A stretch of DNA of 64,000 bases from Myxococcota bacterium (GCA_022842935.1 JALHOP010000005.1:124001-188000), one strand, 5' to 3'; numbered from the stretch's first letter, positions 1-9,059 are shown. Numbers and translations are program-made. Notes: generated by a model from the letters alone, not told the origin.

Positions 1-877
1 CTGGCGCCGAAGGGTCAGGAGGGAGGTCGGCGGGGCGCCCGCGCAGGGCATCCTCGAGGCGCGGACGCGTCGCGTTCGCCGAGGTTAGGGCCAACATGTC
101 CGCGATTGCGTCACCAAGACGGCTCGAGATCCCGAGTCGCTTGGCATGCTGAGCGACACGTCCTCCCAGAACCTTCACGTCGTCGATGTCGACGCTGGTC
201 GACAACTCGACGCCGGAGGTGAGAGCGCGGCGCGTGGCCAGCGGGTTGCGCCACCAGGGGTCTCCCTCGAGCGCGTCGAGTCCAGCGTCGATGTCGAGTC
301 CAGACAGGCGAGCTGCGTGGAGCACGAACGACACCAAGGTGAGCGCGCTCGTGTAGACCACGGGAAAGGCTAGGGCGGCGCGCAGCGCAGAGCGGCGCGA
401 CTTGGCGAAAACGGGTCTCCCGAGAAGCCCAACGACCGCAAGCTCAGGGGCGCCTGGTCGCACGTCAGTGAGCAGCGCCGCGCGCCCGGCCCGCAACTCG
501 ACCGGCGTCGCCAGAAAGCAGGCGCTATGGACCGTCGCGCCGCGGGCGTTGAGCTTTACGGCGAGGCGGTCGACCGCCTCCGGTGTATCGTAAAGCGCTA
601 GGCACACCCGTCGACCGTCGAGGTCGCACGACTGCAACAACGCGTCCGCGTCGTCCGCCGTCGTGGTCGCGACGATCACGTCTGCCACCGCCCGTCGCCG
701 CGTTGCCTCAAGCGGGTCGTAGACCCCTTCAACAGCGCCAGAAGACTCCGCGCAGGCCTGATCGACCGACCGCGGCGAACGACTCGTAGCGACGACCTTC
801 GCGCCCGCGACGGCGAGTCGAGCGACAATCGCCCGGCCCATTCTGCCGCAGCCGGCAACGAGGACCTCGGCGTACAT
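1..877 (-). CDS. Partial NAD(P)-binding beta-hydroxyacid dehydrogenase / imine reductase-like protein
   Basis: The reverse strand is open from an ATG at 877 to the left edge of the window, about 292 codons, so the 3' end is missing. The N-terminus has a Rossmann dinucleotide-binding motif (VAGCGRMGRA, residues 7-16) followed by a basic SRSPRS stretch after the second strand, which in this fold often favours NADP. The C-terminal part has the helical pattern of 6-phosphogluconate/3-hydroxyisobutyrate dehydrogenases (VDIDDVKVLGGRVAQHAKRL), where the catalytic domain dimerises. Such enzymes reduce or oxidise beta-hydroxyacids or imines in the cytoplasm. It is transcribed divergently from the aminotransferase-like gene at 1145, which suggests shared regulation and perhaps one pathway. 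Substrate cannot be predicted. Confidence 0.7.
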   Translation of the reverse strand, partial: MYAEVLVAGCGRMGRAIVARLAVAGAKVVATSRSPRSVDQACAESSGAVEGVYDPLEATRRRAVADVIVATTTADDADALLQSCDLDGRRVCLALYDTPEAVDRLAVKLNARGATVHSACFLATPVELRAGRAALLTDVRPGAPELAVVGLLGRPVFAKSRRSALRAALAFPVVYTSALTLVSFVLHAARLSGLDIDAGLDALEGDPWWRNPLATRRALTSGVELSTSVDIDDVKVLGGRVAQHAKRLGISSRLGDAIADMLALTSANATRPRLEDALRGRPADLPPDPSAP

Positions 878-1144
878 CGTCAACGACGATAGCGGCCGCT
901 GCCGCCGAGCGTCAACTCTTGCCCAGCGCAGACCTTCGTGTCCGCTAACGCGACCGCGTGCTCAATGACGTCGCGTCGCAGCCTCCTGACTACATATTGC
1001 GCGGCGGGTTGTTCGCGAAGAACGCAACTGGGAACGCTTGTGCGCCGATAGCGAAGTCGTATTGCGTTGTGCTTGGGAAACATCTGTCGCTGTGGCCGAG
1101 ACGGTGAAAGTCGTCGCTTGCTCCTTCGCGGGGCGGGTGTGTCC

Positions 1145-2263
1145 ATGAGCGCGCTGGCCACGGACTTGGCGCTCAATCACGGCACGTACTGTTCGCCCCG
1201 ATGCGCGCAAGTGCTCGAGCGCTATCGGTCGCGGACCGGGCTGCGCACGTACCCGGTGGCGGACAACCGAGACCTGCGGGAGGCGATTGCGGGCAGAGTC
1301 GGTGTCAGCCCGGATGCGCTCCTGGTTGGCAACGGCAGCGGACCGCTGTTGAAGGCAGTCATCCCTTACCTCATCGAGCAAAAGATCCGGACGTCGCTCG
1401 CGCGCACGGCGAGGTTTCTCCTACGGCGCTCGGCCTACCCACTGGTCACCCCGCGCTTGACGTATTCCAAGGTTCCAGCCGCAGCGATTCGCATGGGGTT
1501 GCGTTGCGAGCTCCTGCCACTTCGCCCCGATGATGGCTTTGCCCTGGATGTCGTCGACCTCGAGCGTCGGCTGGCACGTCGCGATGGGTTGGTCTACCTC
1601 TGCAATCCGAACAACCCAACGGGCAACGTCCTCGTGTCCCGCGCAGTCCTCACGTCGCTGCTCGAGCGCTTCCCTGACTCTTGGTTCGTCGTGGACGAGG
1701 CGTATGTGCACTATCTCGAAGCCGGCGCGGACTTCGGTCTGCCGGAGCTCGTATCGCGCTTTCGTAACCTCGCCGTCATGCGCAGCTTCTCGTTCGCCTA
1801 CGGCTTGGGGGCGGTTCGCGTAGGCTATACGGTTGTAGCGCCCGAGGTGGCGCGGGCGCTCGACGCTAAGCAGACCCCGCATCGCGTCGGTCAGCTCGCG
1901 GCTGACCTCGTCATGGCGTCCCTCGAAGACCACGAACATCTCGATTTCGTGCGCGAAACAACCAGGCGGGAGCGTGAGCGGCTAATGCAGGCGCTTCGGG
2001 CGCATGCATGTCTCACGGTGTTCCCGTCGCAGACCAATTTCGTGCTGTGCCGGGTCGAAGAGCCACGGTCGGGGACGTCAATCTACGAACGCTTACTCGA
2101 GCGTGGTGTCCTGGTGAAGGCGTTCGAGCCCTTCGGCCGCGAGCGCTTTGACGAGTACTTCCGAATTACGGTTGGCCTGCCCGAGGAGAACGACCAGCTG
2201 ATCGCCGAGCTCGCCGCGGTTCTGGGCGGTTGGAATGCGATGCGACACTCCGCTTTAGCGTAG
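1145..2263 (+). CDS. HisC-like fold-type I aminotransferase homologue lacking the PLP lysine
   Basis: A 372-aa protein of the histidinol-phosphate aminotransferase / CobD group. Visible landmarks are GNGSG (phosphate-cup region), the NPNNPTGN motif, VVDEAYVHY with the PLP-ring Asp at residue 184, and a C-terminal FRITVGLPEEND with the substrate-carboxylate Arg. The internal-aldimine lysine, normally in an S-K-A/F context before GLAGLRVGY, is phenylalanine: the codons at 1784-1798 read SFSFA, with F217 at the lysine position. The rest of that loop, including R of RVGY, is intact. Without the lysine the protein should not do ordinary transamination; it may be a pseudoenzyme, use PMP, or have a changed chemistry. 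ATG 1145 is preferred; a frame-compatible start at 1067 adds an unconserved leader. It is divergent from the dehydrogenase at the left edge. Confidence 0.75.
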   Translation: MSALATDLALNHGTYCSPRCAQVLERYRSRTGLRTYPVADNRDLREAIAGRVGVSPDALLVGNGSGPLLKAVIPYLIEQKIRTSLARTARFLLRRSAYPLVTPRLTYSKVPAAAIRMGLRCELLPLRPDDGFALDVVDLERRLARRDGLVYLCNPNNPTGNVLVSRAVLTSLLERFPDSWFVVDEAYVHYLEAGADFGLPELVSRFRNLAVMRSFSFAYGLGAVRVGYTVVAPEVARALDAKQTPHRVGQLAADLVMASLEDHEHLDFVRETTRRERERLMQALRAHACLTVFPSQTNFVLCRVEEPRSGTSIYERLLERGVLVKAFEPFGRERFDEYFRITVGLPEENDQLIAELAAVLGGWNAMRHSALA

Positions 2264-2280
2264 GGCGTCGAGCCGCGGCG

Positions 2281-3504
2281 TTACCAGCCGATCGCTCGAC
2301 GCGCGCGGTCCCAGCTCATCTCGCGAAGAAGCGGCACCGCGTAGGCACAGCGGCTGCCTGTCGCGAAAGTCTTGCCTTCGAGATTCTCGCCACACGCGTC
2401 GCCGCGAAACCACACCGTCAAGAGCTGAACCTCATCGACAGGGCGCGTGGGGTCCACGAGGTCTTGCCGTACGCGAACCATGGGCACGCAGTTGGACGCT
2501 GCTCCTGCGACGTCATAGCGGACCTCCGTCTGGCTGTCGAAGCCTGGCTCGACCCGCCCGCACGCTGGCGACCCATAACCCGCCTCGCCGAGTGACGCAC
2601 GCTTGGCCTGCGCGGCTTCAAGAGCGAGTCGGGGGCGCCAGACCGTGTTGCTGGCGTCACGCGGCGCGTCCGTGGCGAAGTATTGGCGCTGACGCTGGTA
2701 GTCGGTTTCGTCCGTCTTCGCCGCGTCGTCGAGGCGCTTTGCGAGAGCCGTGGCGTCGCGTGTCTCCGACCTCCAGGCGCGCTCGCGTTTCGCGCGGCGC
2801 TCGCTGACTGCCGTGGGAGTCATCGTCTCCTCGAGCTCTCTCAAGCGGTTCGCGAATCCCTGCTCGATCGCTTTTGCCGCATCGCTCAGGCGCGCGATCT
2901 CGAGATCGAGCAGCGCCCCGATAGGGGCAGGCTCGAGCGCGCTCCTGCCGTCGCGCGTGAGCACGATCATGTCAGCGAAGACCTCACCTTCACCGAGTCG
3001 ACCGAACATGCGTGGCGCCGCAAAGTAACCGCCCGAGCGACCGTTTACAGCGGCTCGCCCAAAGTTGCCTCGCGTGGCGCGATCTTCGAGCTGGTCGTCG
3101 GCTGGGGTGAGGTTGGTTTCGAAGTAGAGCAGTTGGTGGGAGCCTCCGAGCGCCGGCACCAAGGTGCCATCTTTGCCTCGTCGCACGTCGCGCGGTACGG
3201 ACCAATAAGCGATGAACTTCTGGTTCAGGATGGTGGGCGCCTCGAGGCGCGCAGAGCTCACCAACATGGTGGCGCGATCCGCCGGTGCGTTGAACGAGGG
3301 GGCGACTTTCATGGCCTCGAACATCGCGGCGGCGCGTTGTCGCGCGAGCGTAAGCTCGGCGGGCTTGAGGCGTCGTGCCGCCGGGATCTCGCGGGCCTCG
3401 TTGTAGGGATCCCAGGTGACACTTGGGCTCATCACGTTGGTGACTGCTTCACTGGCGGCGGGGTTCACGAGCAGGAGCAGGGCGGCGCATAGTGGAGCGT
3501 ACAT
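2281..3504 (-). CDS. Secreted protein of unknown function
   Basis: A 407-aa protein. Starting at ATG 3504 gives a compact signal peptide (MYAPLCAALLLLVNPAASEA), so export across the inner membrane is likely; starting further upstream would bury this segment. The mature part alternates Ala/Arg-rich helical stretches (around residues 170-270) with a C-terminal region carrying four cysteines (ACGR, SNCV, DACG, SRCA) that could form two disulfides in the periplasm. I do not recognise a family. It converges with the aminotransferase gene, only 17 bp apart, with no obvious terminator between them. Confidence 0.65.
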   Translation of the reverse strand: MYAPLCAALLLLVNPAASEAVTNVMSPSVTWDPYNEAREIPAARRLKPAELTLARQRAAAMFEAMKVAPSFNAPADRATMLVSSARLEAPTILNQKFIAYWSVPRDVRRGKDGTLVPALGGSHQLLYFETNLTPADDQLEDRATRGNFGRAAVNGRSGGYFAAPRMFGRLGEGEVFADMIVLTRDGRSALEPAPIGALLDLEIARLSDAAKAIEQGFANRLRELEETMTPTAVSERRAKRERAWRSETRDATALAKRLDDAAKTDETDYQRQRQYFATDAPRDASNTVWRPRLALEAAQAKRASLGEAGYGSPACGRVEPGFDSQTEVRYDVAGAASNCVPMVRVRQDLVDPTRPVDEVQLLTVWFRGDACGENLEGKTFATGSRCAYAVPLLREMSWDRARRAIGW

Positions 3505-3568
3505 TCGGTCTGCATATCTAGCAGAATGAGGCTCGTGGGCGCACGGCCGCGCCCGCTTTGCTCGCAGC

Positions 3569-4381
3569 TCACCCGCGAACGACGTGTAGTCGCAGCTCCG
3601 AAGCATCGTCGTTTGCGAACAGATACCAGAGGAACCATTCGTCGTAGGTGACGAGTTGCAGGAGGCAGGTCATGAGCTTGCCTGTCTTGTCGCGTTGTTC
3701 GCGCTCGAGGTTCGCACCAACGGGGATGCCGCGGATCTTGTCCGCCCAGGCATGACGGCGGGCTCGATCGATAGAGTCGGGGTCGACGCCGGACGCTTCG
3801 ACGGCTTCGTCGTCATAGATGTCGATGTCGGTGAGGATGCGGTCGTCGCTGTCGCCCCTCAGCGTGACCAAGCGAACCGGGTCGCTTTCGACCCCGTTAG
3901 GCGGCGCGATCAGCGCGGGACACGCTGTACGGTACACGATGACGTGATTGTCGTCGTAGTACTCGCCACCCATGTTCGCGAAGGCTTGCACGAGGACCAC
4001 GCCCTGCAGGCCGAGATCCTCGCCCGTGAGCTGGAACAGGAACTTCATGCTGCCGGGCCACGCCGAGCTCAGCGTCGGTGCGTTCGGTTGTCCGCCAAAA
4101 CGGCTTATTGGTTCGTTGGAGACGCCTTCGGTGAGCGTGATGGTCGAGCGAGGAACAGCTCGATCTGGGGGCGGTGCAAAAGGGGGGAGTGCGGGGACCT
4201 CGACGTCCCAGACGATCTCCTGTGCGGCGAGCGCCTCCTTGATCTCCGCGAGTACGTGAGGAGACCAGCCCGTCACGTCCGCCTCTAGCAATTCTCCGAT
4301 GCTTTTGATGCCGCTACCTTGCACGACTTCGAAGGCGCGAACGCTCAGCTCGAGGTCATCGATGGTCGCCACGTTGCTCAT
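3569..4381 (-). CDS. RpoA alpha-CTD-like domain fused to a DUF1963/YwqG-like domain
   Basis: A 270-aa protein from ATG 4381. Residues about 6-50 (DDLELSVRAFEVVQGSGIKS followed by IGELL and an AEIKEAL helix) match the helix-hairpin-helix C-terminal domain of the RNA polymerase alpha subunit, which binds DNA UP elements and activators. Residues about 75-265 look like the DUF1963/YwqG family (ISRFGGQPNAP, WPGSMKFLFQL, EYYDDNHVIVYR, and a Trp-rich end EWFLWYLF). There is no signal peptide, so it is probably cytoplasmic. Whether the first domain binds DNA or serves as a protein-protein module is unknown. A second alpha-CTD-like protein lies at 61097-61972. Confidence 0.65.
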   Translation of the reverse strand: MSNVATIDDLELSVRAFEVVQGSGIKSIGELLEADVTGWSPHVLAEIKEALAAQEIVWDVEVPALPPFAPPPDRAVPRSTITLTEGVSNEPISRFGGQPNAPTLSSAWPGSMKFLFQLTGEDLGLQGVVLVQAFANMGGEYYDDNHVIVYRTACPALIAPPNGVESDPVRLVTLRGDSDDRILTDIDIYDDEAVEASGVDPDSIDRARRHAWADKIRGIPVGANLEREQRDKTGKLMTCLLQLVTYDEWFLWYLFANDDASELRLHVVRG

Positions 4382-4553
4382 GCGGGAAACGCTAGCGCGA
4401 GGCGTGCGACGCGACAATGGTGTTCGCCGGGCGACTGGACGACCGGGAGTCAGTCGAGGCTTGGCGGTGCATCTGGCCCGACAAGAGCGGCCTCTTCTCG
4501 TGGGAGCTGCTCGGCGACCGCCGGATGTCGCGGAGCAGCCGCCGTCTTCCGTT
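4382..4553. other. Short intergenic region
   Basis: This 172-bp gap separates two same-strand genes. It should hold the upstream region of the gene starting at 4381, but no clear promoter or terminator is visible. Confidence 0.4.
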
Positions 4554-6275
4554 TCAGCTCCGAGCGAGCTGGAAGGCGACCTCGGCTGTCGACGCAAAGT
4601 CGGGTCGCGCCACGCGAATCTCGCGGTAAGCGGCGGGGAAGAAGTCCCTCACCACCGCCACGGCGTCCGCGGTAGCCCGGCCATAGACGCCCCTGAGCTT
4701 CATCGGAGAGGGCAGGGCGAGCAGGTGATCGACGGCTCGATCGAACACACCGCGATAGTGGTCACGCAGGTGGCGCCAGAAGTCTTCGTCGCCAAAAAGC
4801 GTACGCACGTTGACGACGTGTCCATGGGCGCCCATGTCGCGCGGCGTCGGGTGGACAGCGAGGGTCGCTTCGCGTGCGAGCCGCATGTAAGTGCTGTCGA
4901 GCGGGGCGGTGTCCGAATGAGGCCCATACGGCAGGTCGGATTGATGGAGGCGTGTGTGAAGTCCATGCAGGTGCGCGTCGAAGAGAGCCGTAACCGCTTC
5001 AGCGAAGGCGCGTGTTCCGAAGCGCCCGATCAGCGCGTCGAGTGCATGAGCGTAGTGTTCTCGCGTGACGTCGCGATGTTCGGTGCGGAGCGTGGCGGCT
5101 GTCTTGCGGTTGCCGCGTGACTCGGCGTCGATCTCGCTTGCAGCCCAGCGCGTCGATTGCAGTGCCTGCAGCGCCACATGGAGTGTGACGCTGGCGGGCG
5201 TCCACGCGGTGCCGACCGTCGGATCGATGACACGCGGGCGGTGCGCGACGATCGTAGCCATCTCCCGGTCGGTGACGCGCCAGCAGCGCGTCGGTGTCGC
5301 GTCGTTCGGACTCAGCGTGCCGATGATGACCTCGGCGCCGCCGTCTACCCCGAAGCGAGGCGCCCGCGTGATGTAGCCAGCTGGCATGTAGGGGCCGCGT
5401 TCGATGTCGACCGTGTATCCGCTGCCGCCGACGCGGGGGTCACCGCGCGTGTAAACCCTAAGGCGATCGAGACCACCCCAGTGGACGGGCTCGAGCCGCG
5501 CTACGCTGGTGAAGATGAGCCGTCTATCGTCGCCGAAGGCGATGAGCTCACCGGCCGCGAGGGTTGTGGGGTCAGCTTGCGGGCGTGACATCACCGCGCG
5601 GAGCAAAGTCACCACCTCGGGGAGCCCTCGGCGCTGGCTGGCATCGACTGCTGGCGCGTCGAGCTTTCGCGCCGCGGCCGATAGCAGACGATTGAACTCC
5701 GGGATGTCGGAAGCTGTGACGTGGCGCTCGGGTGCCGACGGCTCGCGATAGTCGCGGACCATCTTCGCGCCCGTACGCGCGTCGAAGCACCAGGACTCCA
5801 CGCGGGTCGTCCCGGGCCTTTCCGGGTTCGAGACGACCGCTTCGTACATGTACTCCCGAGTGCGTGGCCAGTACTCCCAGCGTTGGTAGCCGAGCGCGCC
5901 GGGACGACCCTTTTCGACCACCGTGCGCGGCTCTGCGCGGCTCGCCTCGAAGAAGTGCAGGTCATCGAGCGGCGACGCCAGCGCTCGCATGCGCTTTGCA
6001 ACGGGCGAACGAGGACCGAATGTACAGTCAGTGGGTGCGTTGCGGGCTGGTGTCGCGCGAGCACGCATGGATGCCGCTGCGACGTCGCGCGCTGCCATCG
6101 CGTCTTCGGTGCTCTTGCGCGATGCCCGCCTCATGGTGGCCGTGACCCGGGCTTTCGGGGGCTCCACCGGTCGACGCTTCGCAGAGCTGCCGGGGGTCAC
6201 AGGCTGCAAGGATGCGGCCGACGTCCGGGCGACGCTATCGCTGGGCCCACGACTCCGCTGAAGCGTCCGCGTCAT
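4554..6275 (-). CDS. 573-aa protein of unknown function, disordered N-terminus, no signal peptide
   Basis: The first ~90 residues are rich in Arg, Ala, Ser and Pro and look disordered. The rest is a globular region with many Trp/Tyr (YQRWEYWPRTREYMYEAVV around residues 130-150) and a C-terminal part rich in His and helices. No signal peptide or membrane segment is seen. I do not recognise a family. The long codon-biased frame and low-complexity N-terminus followed by a folded domain support a real gene. Unusual N-termini of this kind also occur in exported effectors, but nothing here proves export. Confidence 0.6.
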   Translation of the reverse strand: MTRTLQRSRGPSDSVARTSAASLQPVTPGSSAKRRPVEPPKARVTATMRRASRKSTEDAMAARDVAAASMRARATPARNAPTDCTFGPRSPVAKRMRALASPLDDLHFFEASRAEPRTVVEKGRPGALGYQRWEYWPRTREYMYEAVVSNPERPGTTRVESWCFDARTGAKMVRDYREPSAPERHVTASDIPEFNRLLSAAARKLDAPAVDASQRRGLPEVVTLLRAVMSRPQADPTTLAAGELIAFGDDRRLIFTSVARLEPVHWGGLDRLRVYTRGDPRVGGSGYTVDIERGPYMPAGYITRAPRFGVDGGAEVIIGTLSPNDATPTRCWRVTDREMATIVAHRPRVIDPTVGTAWTPASVTLHVALQALQSTRWAASEIDAESRGNRKTAATLRTEHRDVTREHYAHALDALIGRFGTRAFAEAVTALFDAHLHGLHTRLHQSDLPYGPHSDTAPLDSTYMRLAREATLAVHPTPRDMGAHGHVVNVRTLFGDEDFWRHLRDHYRGVFDRAVDHLLALPSPMKLRGVYGRATADAVAVVRDFFPAAYREIRVARPDFASTAEVAFQLARS

Positions 6276-6699
6276 CTAGATTCCCGAGCCCGCGCGCCCT
6301 AGAGGTACGGCACTTCCTGTTCGGATCATGCGTTTGAGTTATCGGCTTTCGGGTGCGGCGGGTGTAGCCCAAGGTTTCGTCTCGCCCTGACCGTGGGTCA
6401 GTACCTCTAGCCAGTCCGGGTTCGTGGTTTCACCAAGCCTGACGGCTAGCCGGCGTGCGCCGTGCCAAGAAGCGCCCAGCGGAGAGACCTCTCGTGCTGA
6501 CCAGCTCCAGGACGTTCAGCAATCAACCGCTGGAGCGTCGATGACGAGCCGAGTGACTCCGAGATGCGCGCCTTCAGCAAGGACATCGTTGCTCTGGTTG
6601 GGTGGCGTGGGTGTCGTTCGTCGCGGGCCTCGATGCGTGCATCCGCGGCGTTACGATCATCGATTTCGAGTCATATGCCACTTGTTGTAGGGTCGGGCC
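6276..6699. other. 424-bp intergenic region between divergent genes
   Basis: No convincing gene is seen. It separates the divergent genes starting at 6275 and 6700 and must hold both promoters. It contains a perfect 10-bp inverted repeat (listed separately). Confidence 0.5.
6299..6410. repeat. 10-bp inverted repeat, arms 102 bp apart (start to start)
   Basis: CTAGAGGTAC at 6299-6308 recurs as its reverse complement GTACCTCTAG at 6401-6410. The arms lie inside the divergent promoter region, so they could be paired regulator sites or the ends of a small relic element. Chance is possible. Confidence 0.4.
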
Positions 6700-8232
6700 G
6701 TGAAAACGCCTGTCATCGCTCTCGTGGTCTTGCAACTACCGATCGCTGCGTCGGCTGCTTCGTTCAGCCAGAGCTTCGCCTTCACCGGCGCCGAAGAGAC
6801 CTTCGTGGTCCCTCGTGGCGTCTACGTGCTCGACGTCGACGCCGTGGGTGGTCAAGGAGGAGCAGGCTTTGTTGGCCCAGGCGGGGCTGCGGCACGTGTG
6901 CGGGCGCGCTTGGCGGTCAGCCCTGGAGACCTGCTCTACGTGCGCGTCGGCGGAGCGGGCCAACCCGCCGCAGCCAGCGGCGCTTTGGGTGGCTTCAACG
7001 GTGGGGGGGACTCGGCCGGTCCTGCCGCGGGCGGTGCGGGCGGCGGCGCTTCGGATGTCCGCACCCTACCTGGTAGCGACGGTGCTACACTCACGTCGCG
7101 TTTGGTCGTCGCAGCGGGAGGCGGCGGCACGGGCTTTGGCGCAATAGCACCCAACGCCGCTGGTGGCGCCGGGGGCCTTCCGATTGGCAGCCCCGGTACC
7201 AACAATGGCACGTCTACCACCGCGTCGGGTGGCGGAGGTACAGCCAACGCTGGAGGCGCAGCTGCCATTGGCTGCACTGGCGGAGCCGGGGAGGCGGGGA
7301 GCTTCGGCCGAGGCGGCGGTGGAGATACGTACGGCGGCGGTGGCGGAGGCGGTTACTTCGGTGGGGGCGGTGGCTGCAACTTCAACCCCAACGCCGGTAG
7401 CGGCGGAGGTGGCTCGAGCTTCGTCCATGCGGGCGCTAGCGACGTCGCATACGTCAGCGGTGCCGGCGTCGCTGCACACATCACGCTCACTTGGAAACTC
7501 CCGGACGTCACGATCTCGGACGTCGTCCTCATCGAAGGCTCACGCGTGGCGACCTTCACGGTAGGGCTCAGTGCCCCAGCGCCGGGTGACGGCGTGCTGT
7601 TCGATGTGCATACGGTCGATGGCACGGCGACCGCCGGCCAAGACTACGAGGCGACCGCTTTGACGGACGTCACCCTCGCCGCAGGCATGCAGCAAACGAC
7701 GATCGACGTCCCGGTGCTCGACGATGATGAAAGCGAAGGGCAGGAGACCTTCCAGCTCGTCATCGACAACGTACGAGGCGCCGCGACGCTCGACGGTGTC
7801 GGACAGGCGACCGTCGTCAACGACGACGTTCTCCCGCTGGTAAGCCTCTTCGCACCGCACGAGGTGGTCATCGATCAGGATACGCAGGTCACGATAGGCT
7901 TCGAGGTGGTGTCCAGCGACGAGGTGACCGTGTCCGCGCTCACCTCGAATACGGATGTCGTGGCGACCGACGGTCTCGCTCTCGGCGGCGATGGAGCGCT
8001 GCGGACCTTGCACATCACGCCGGTGGCACATGCTCATGGCGAGACGACCATCGGGCTCTCGGCCGGCAATGCGACAGCCAGCATGCTGTTGACGGTGCTA
8101 CCACGCGAAGCCACGGAGCCGGACGAGCAACCGGGCGATGATAGCGGCTGCAGCGCTACACATCCGAGCGCAGCGCCAGTCGCGTTCGTCATGTTCGTTT
8201 GCCTACTGCGTCGGATTCGTCGCCGCAATTGA
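6700..8232 (+). CDS. Surface protein: glycine-rich domain, Calx-beta domain, MYXO-CTERM-like tail
   Basis: A 510-aa protein from GTG 6700, with signal peptide MKTPVIALVVLQLPIAASA. Residues about 25-265 are very glycine-rich (repeats such as GGGGGGGYFGGGGG) and resemble the ALK-receptor-type glycine-rich fold, with alternating beta strands. Residues about 270-370 form a Calx-beta domain (VDGTATAGQDYEA, DDESEGQETFQLVI), a Ca-binding adhesion module. A further beta-rich region follows. The C-terminus has Gly-Cys, then a hydrophobic segment (VAFVMFVCLL) and a basic end RRIRRRN. This arrangement is typical of myxobacterial MYXO-CTERM sorting signals, so the protein is probably processed and displayed on the cell surface. 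Confidence 0.75.
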   Translation: MKTPVIALVVLQLPIAASAASFSQSFAFTGAEETFVVPRGVYVLDVDAVGGQGGAGFVGPGGAAARVRARLAVSPGDLLYVRVGGAGQPAAASGALGGFNGGGDSAGPAAGGAGGGASDVRTLPGSDGATLTSRLVVAAGGGGTGFGAIAPNAAGGAGGLPIGSPGTNNGTSTTASGGGGTANAGGAAAIGCTGGAGEAGSFGRGGGGDTYGGGGGGGYFGGGGGCNFNPNAGSGGGGSSFVHAGASDVAYVSGAGVAAHITLTWKLPDVTISDVVLIEGSRVATFTVGLSAPAPGDGVLFDVHTVDGTATAGQDYEATALTDVTLAAGMQQTTIDVPVLDDDESEGQETFQLVIDNVRGAATLDGVGQATVVNDDVLPLVSLFAPHEVVIDQDTQVTIGFEVVSSDEVTVSALTSNTDVVATDGLALGGDGALRTLHITPVAHAHGETTIGLSAGNATASMLLTVLPREATEPDEQPGDDSGCSATHPSAAPVAFVMFVCLLRRIRRRN

Positions 8233-8440
8233 TGCGGCAGACGAGCACATAAACGCCCGCCGCGGCGCACGTGAGCGCGAGTGGCGCGCCACTGCTGCCA
8301 TTCTCCGCGTAGCATCGCGGACCCGAGTTGACGGAATCGGCAGACCAGGGTGTCCAAGGACCCAAGAGACTAGAATTATAGCGAAACCATATATTTACAT
8401 CTAATGTTGACACATAAAGTGTCGTGCCGAATGGTAAGCC
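8233..8440. other. Intergenic boundary with AT-rich patch
   Basis: About 208 bp with no supported gene. The stretch 8371-8420 is strikingly AT-rich for this genome (tatatttacatctaatg) and contains a perfect TTGACA at 8407-8412. A -10 match 17 bp downstream is poor. The composition change fits the left edge of the accessory region that runs to 13.06 kb. Confidence 0.4.
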
Positions 8441-8941
8441 ATGGGCTTCGATTTCGAAGCATCGCAGCGCAACGCCGCGGCTCGGCTTGGCGCAGACACG
8501 GGCCGAGCACGTCGTCGCGACAGCGGCCTGCTTCGCCTCGATCCGCACGTGATAGCACTCGTTCGCGAGGAGCTTTTGGGGCAAGCCAAGCCCGACATGA
8601 GCGCTCTCCACGACTTGATCAAAAAGCGCTGCGCGTTGGTTCGGCGCCGTTGCCCGTCGCGGTCGAGTCTGTACACTATAGCGGATAAGGTGTCGGGCCA
8701 CACGTACCTCGCCAGCGAGCTGCCGGTGTGGGTGCGAGACGTGCTGCACAATGTCGATCCAACGAGCGCGGTTCCTGGCCGGCAGGTCGCCTTTGCTTGC
8801 ATCAATAGCGGCGACACCCGAGCGTTGAGCTTTGCGGCAAGCCTGCCCTGGCTCGATCTGTTTCAGGCGCGGCGGATGCGAGGCTTTCGCGCCAAGAGCG
8901 TGGGCCTACTAGACGCCATCTGCGCGGCACGCGGGATCTGA
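8441..8941 (+). CDS. Accessory-region protein of unknown function
   Basis: A 166-aa cytoplasmic-type protein with no signal peptide or membrane segment. The sequence is balanced and protein-like (LDPHVIALVREELLGQ, LPVWVRDVLHNVD, SFAASLPWLDLFQARRMRG). I do not recognise a family. It lies 118 bp upstream of the Imm11-type immunity gene, on the same strand, which places it where a toxin or second immunity gene is often found. Nothing in the sequence shows a nuclease or other toxin motif. Start ATG 8441 lacks a strong ribosome binding site. Confidence 0.5.
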   Translation: MGFDFEASQRNAAARLGADTGRARRRDSGLLRLDPHVIALVREELLGQAKPDMSALHDLIKKRCALVRRRCPSRSSLYTIADKVSGHTYLASELPVWVRDVLHNVDPTSAVPGRQVAFACINSGDTRALSFAASLPWLDLFQARRMRGFRAKSVGLLDAICAARGI

Positions 8942-9059
8942 CATGCAGAAGCCGCTTCCCCCGACCCTTCGCCTCGGTCCCCAGGCGGCCGGGGCATGCC
9001 AAAAGTCCTAAAGATGATCCAATGATCGCTTCTTCTTTCGACGACTTCGGAGGGACACC

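Noticed and set aside
6424-6690. Forward 88-aa frame in the intergenic region before the Calx-beta gene
   Set aside because: No ribosome binding site, unbalanced composition, and no recognisable pattern.
6736-7277. Possible CRISPR-like or tandem DNA repeats in the glycine-rich region
   Set aside because: The GGC/GGT/GGA repetition is simple glycine-codon redundancy in a coding domain, without regular spacers.
8189-8749. Reverse-strand frame of 186 aa opposite the 166-aa island gene and the Calx-beta 3' end
   Set aside because: It overlaps the 3' end of a well supported gene and the forward 166-aa frame; the forward frame looks more protein-like. The segment 8214-8395 has some coding-like composition but no start signal or homology that I recognise.
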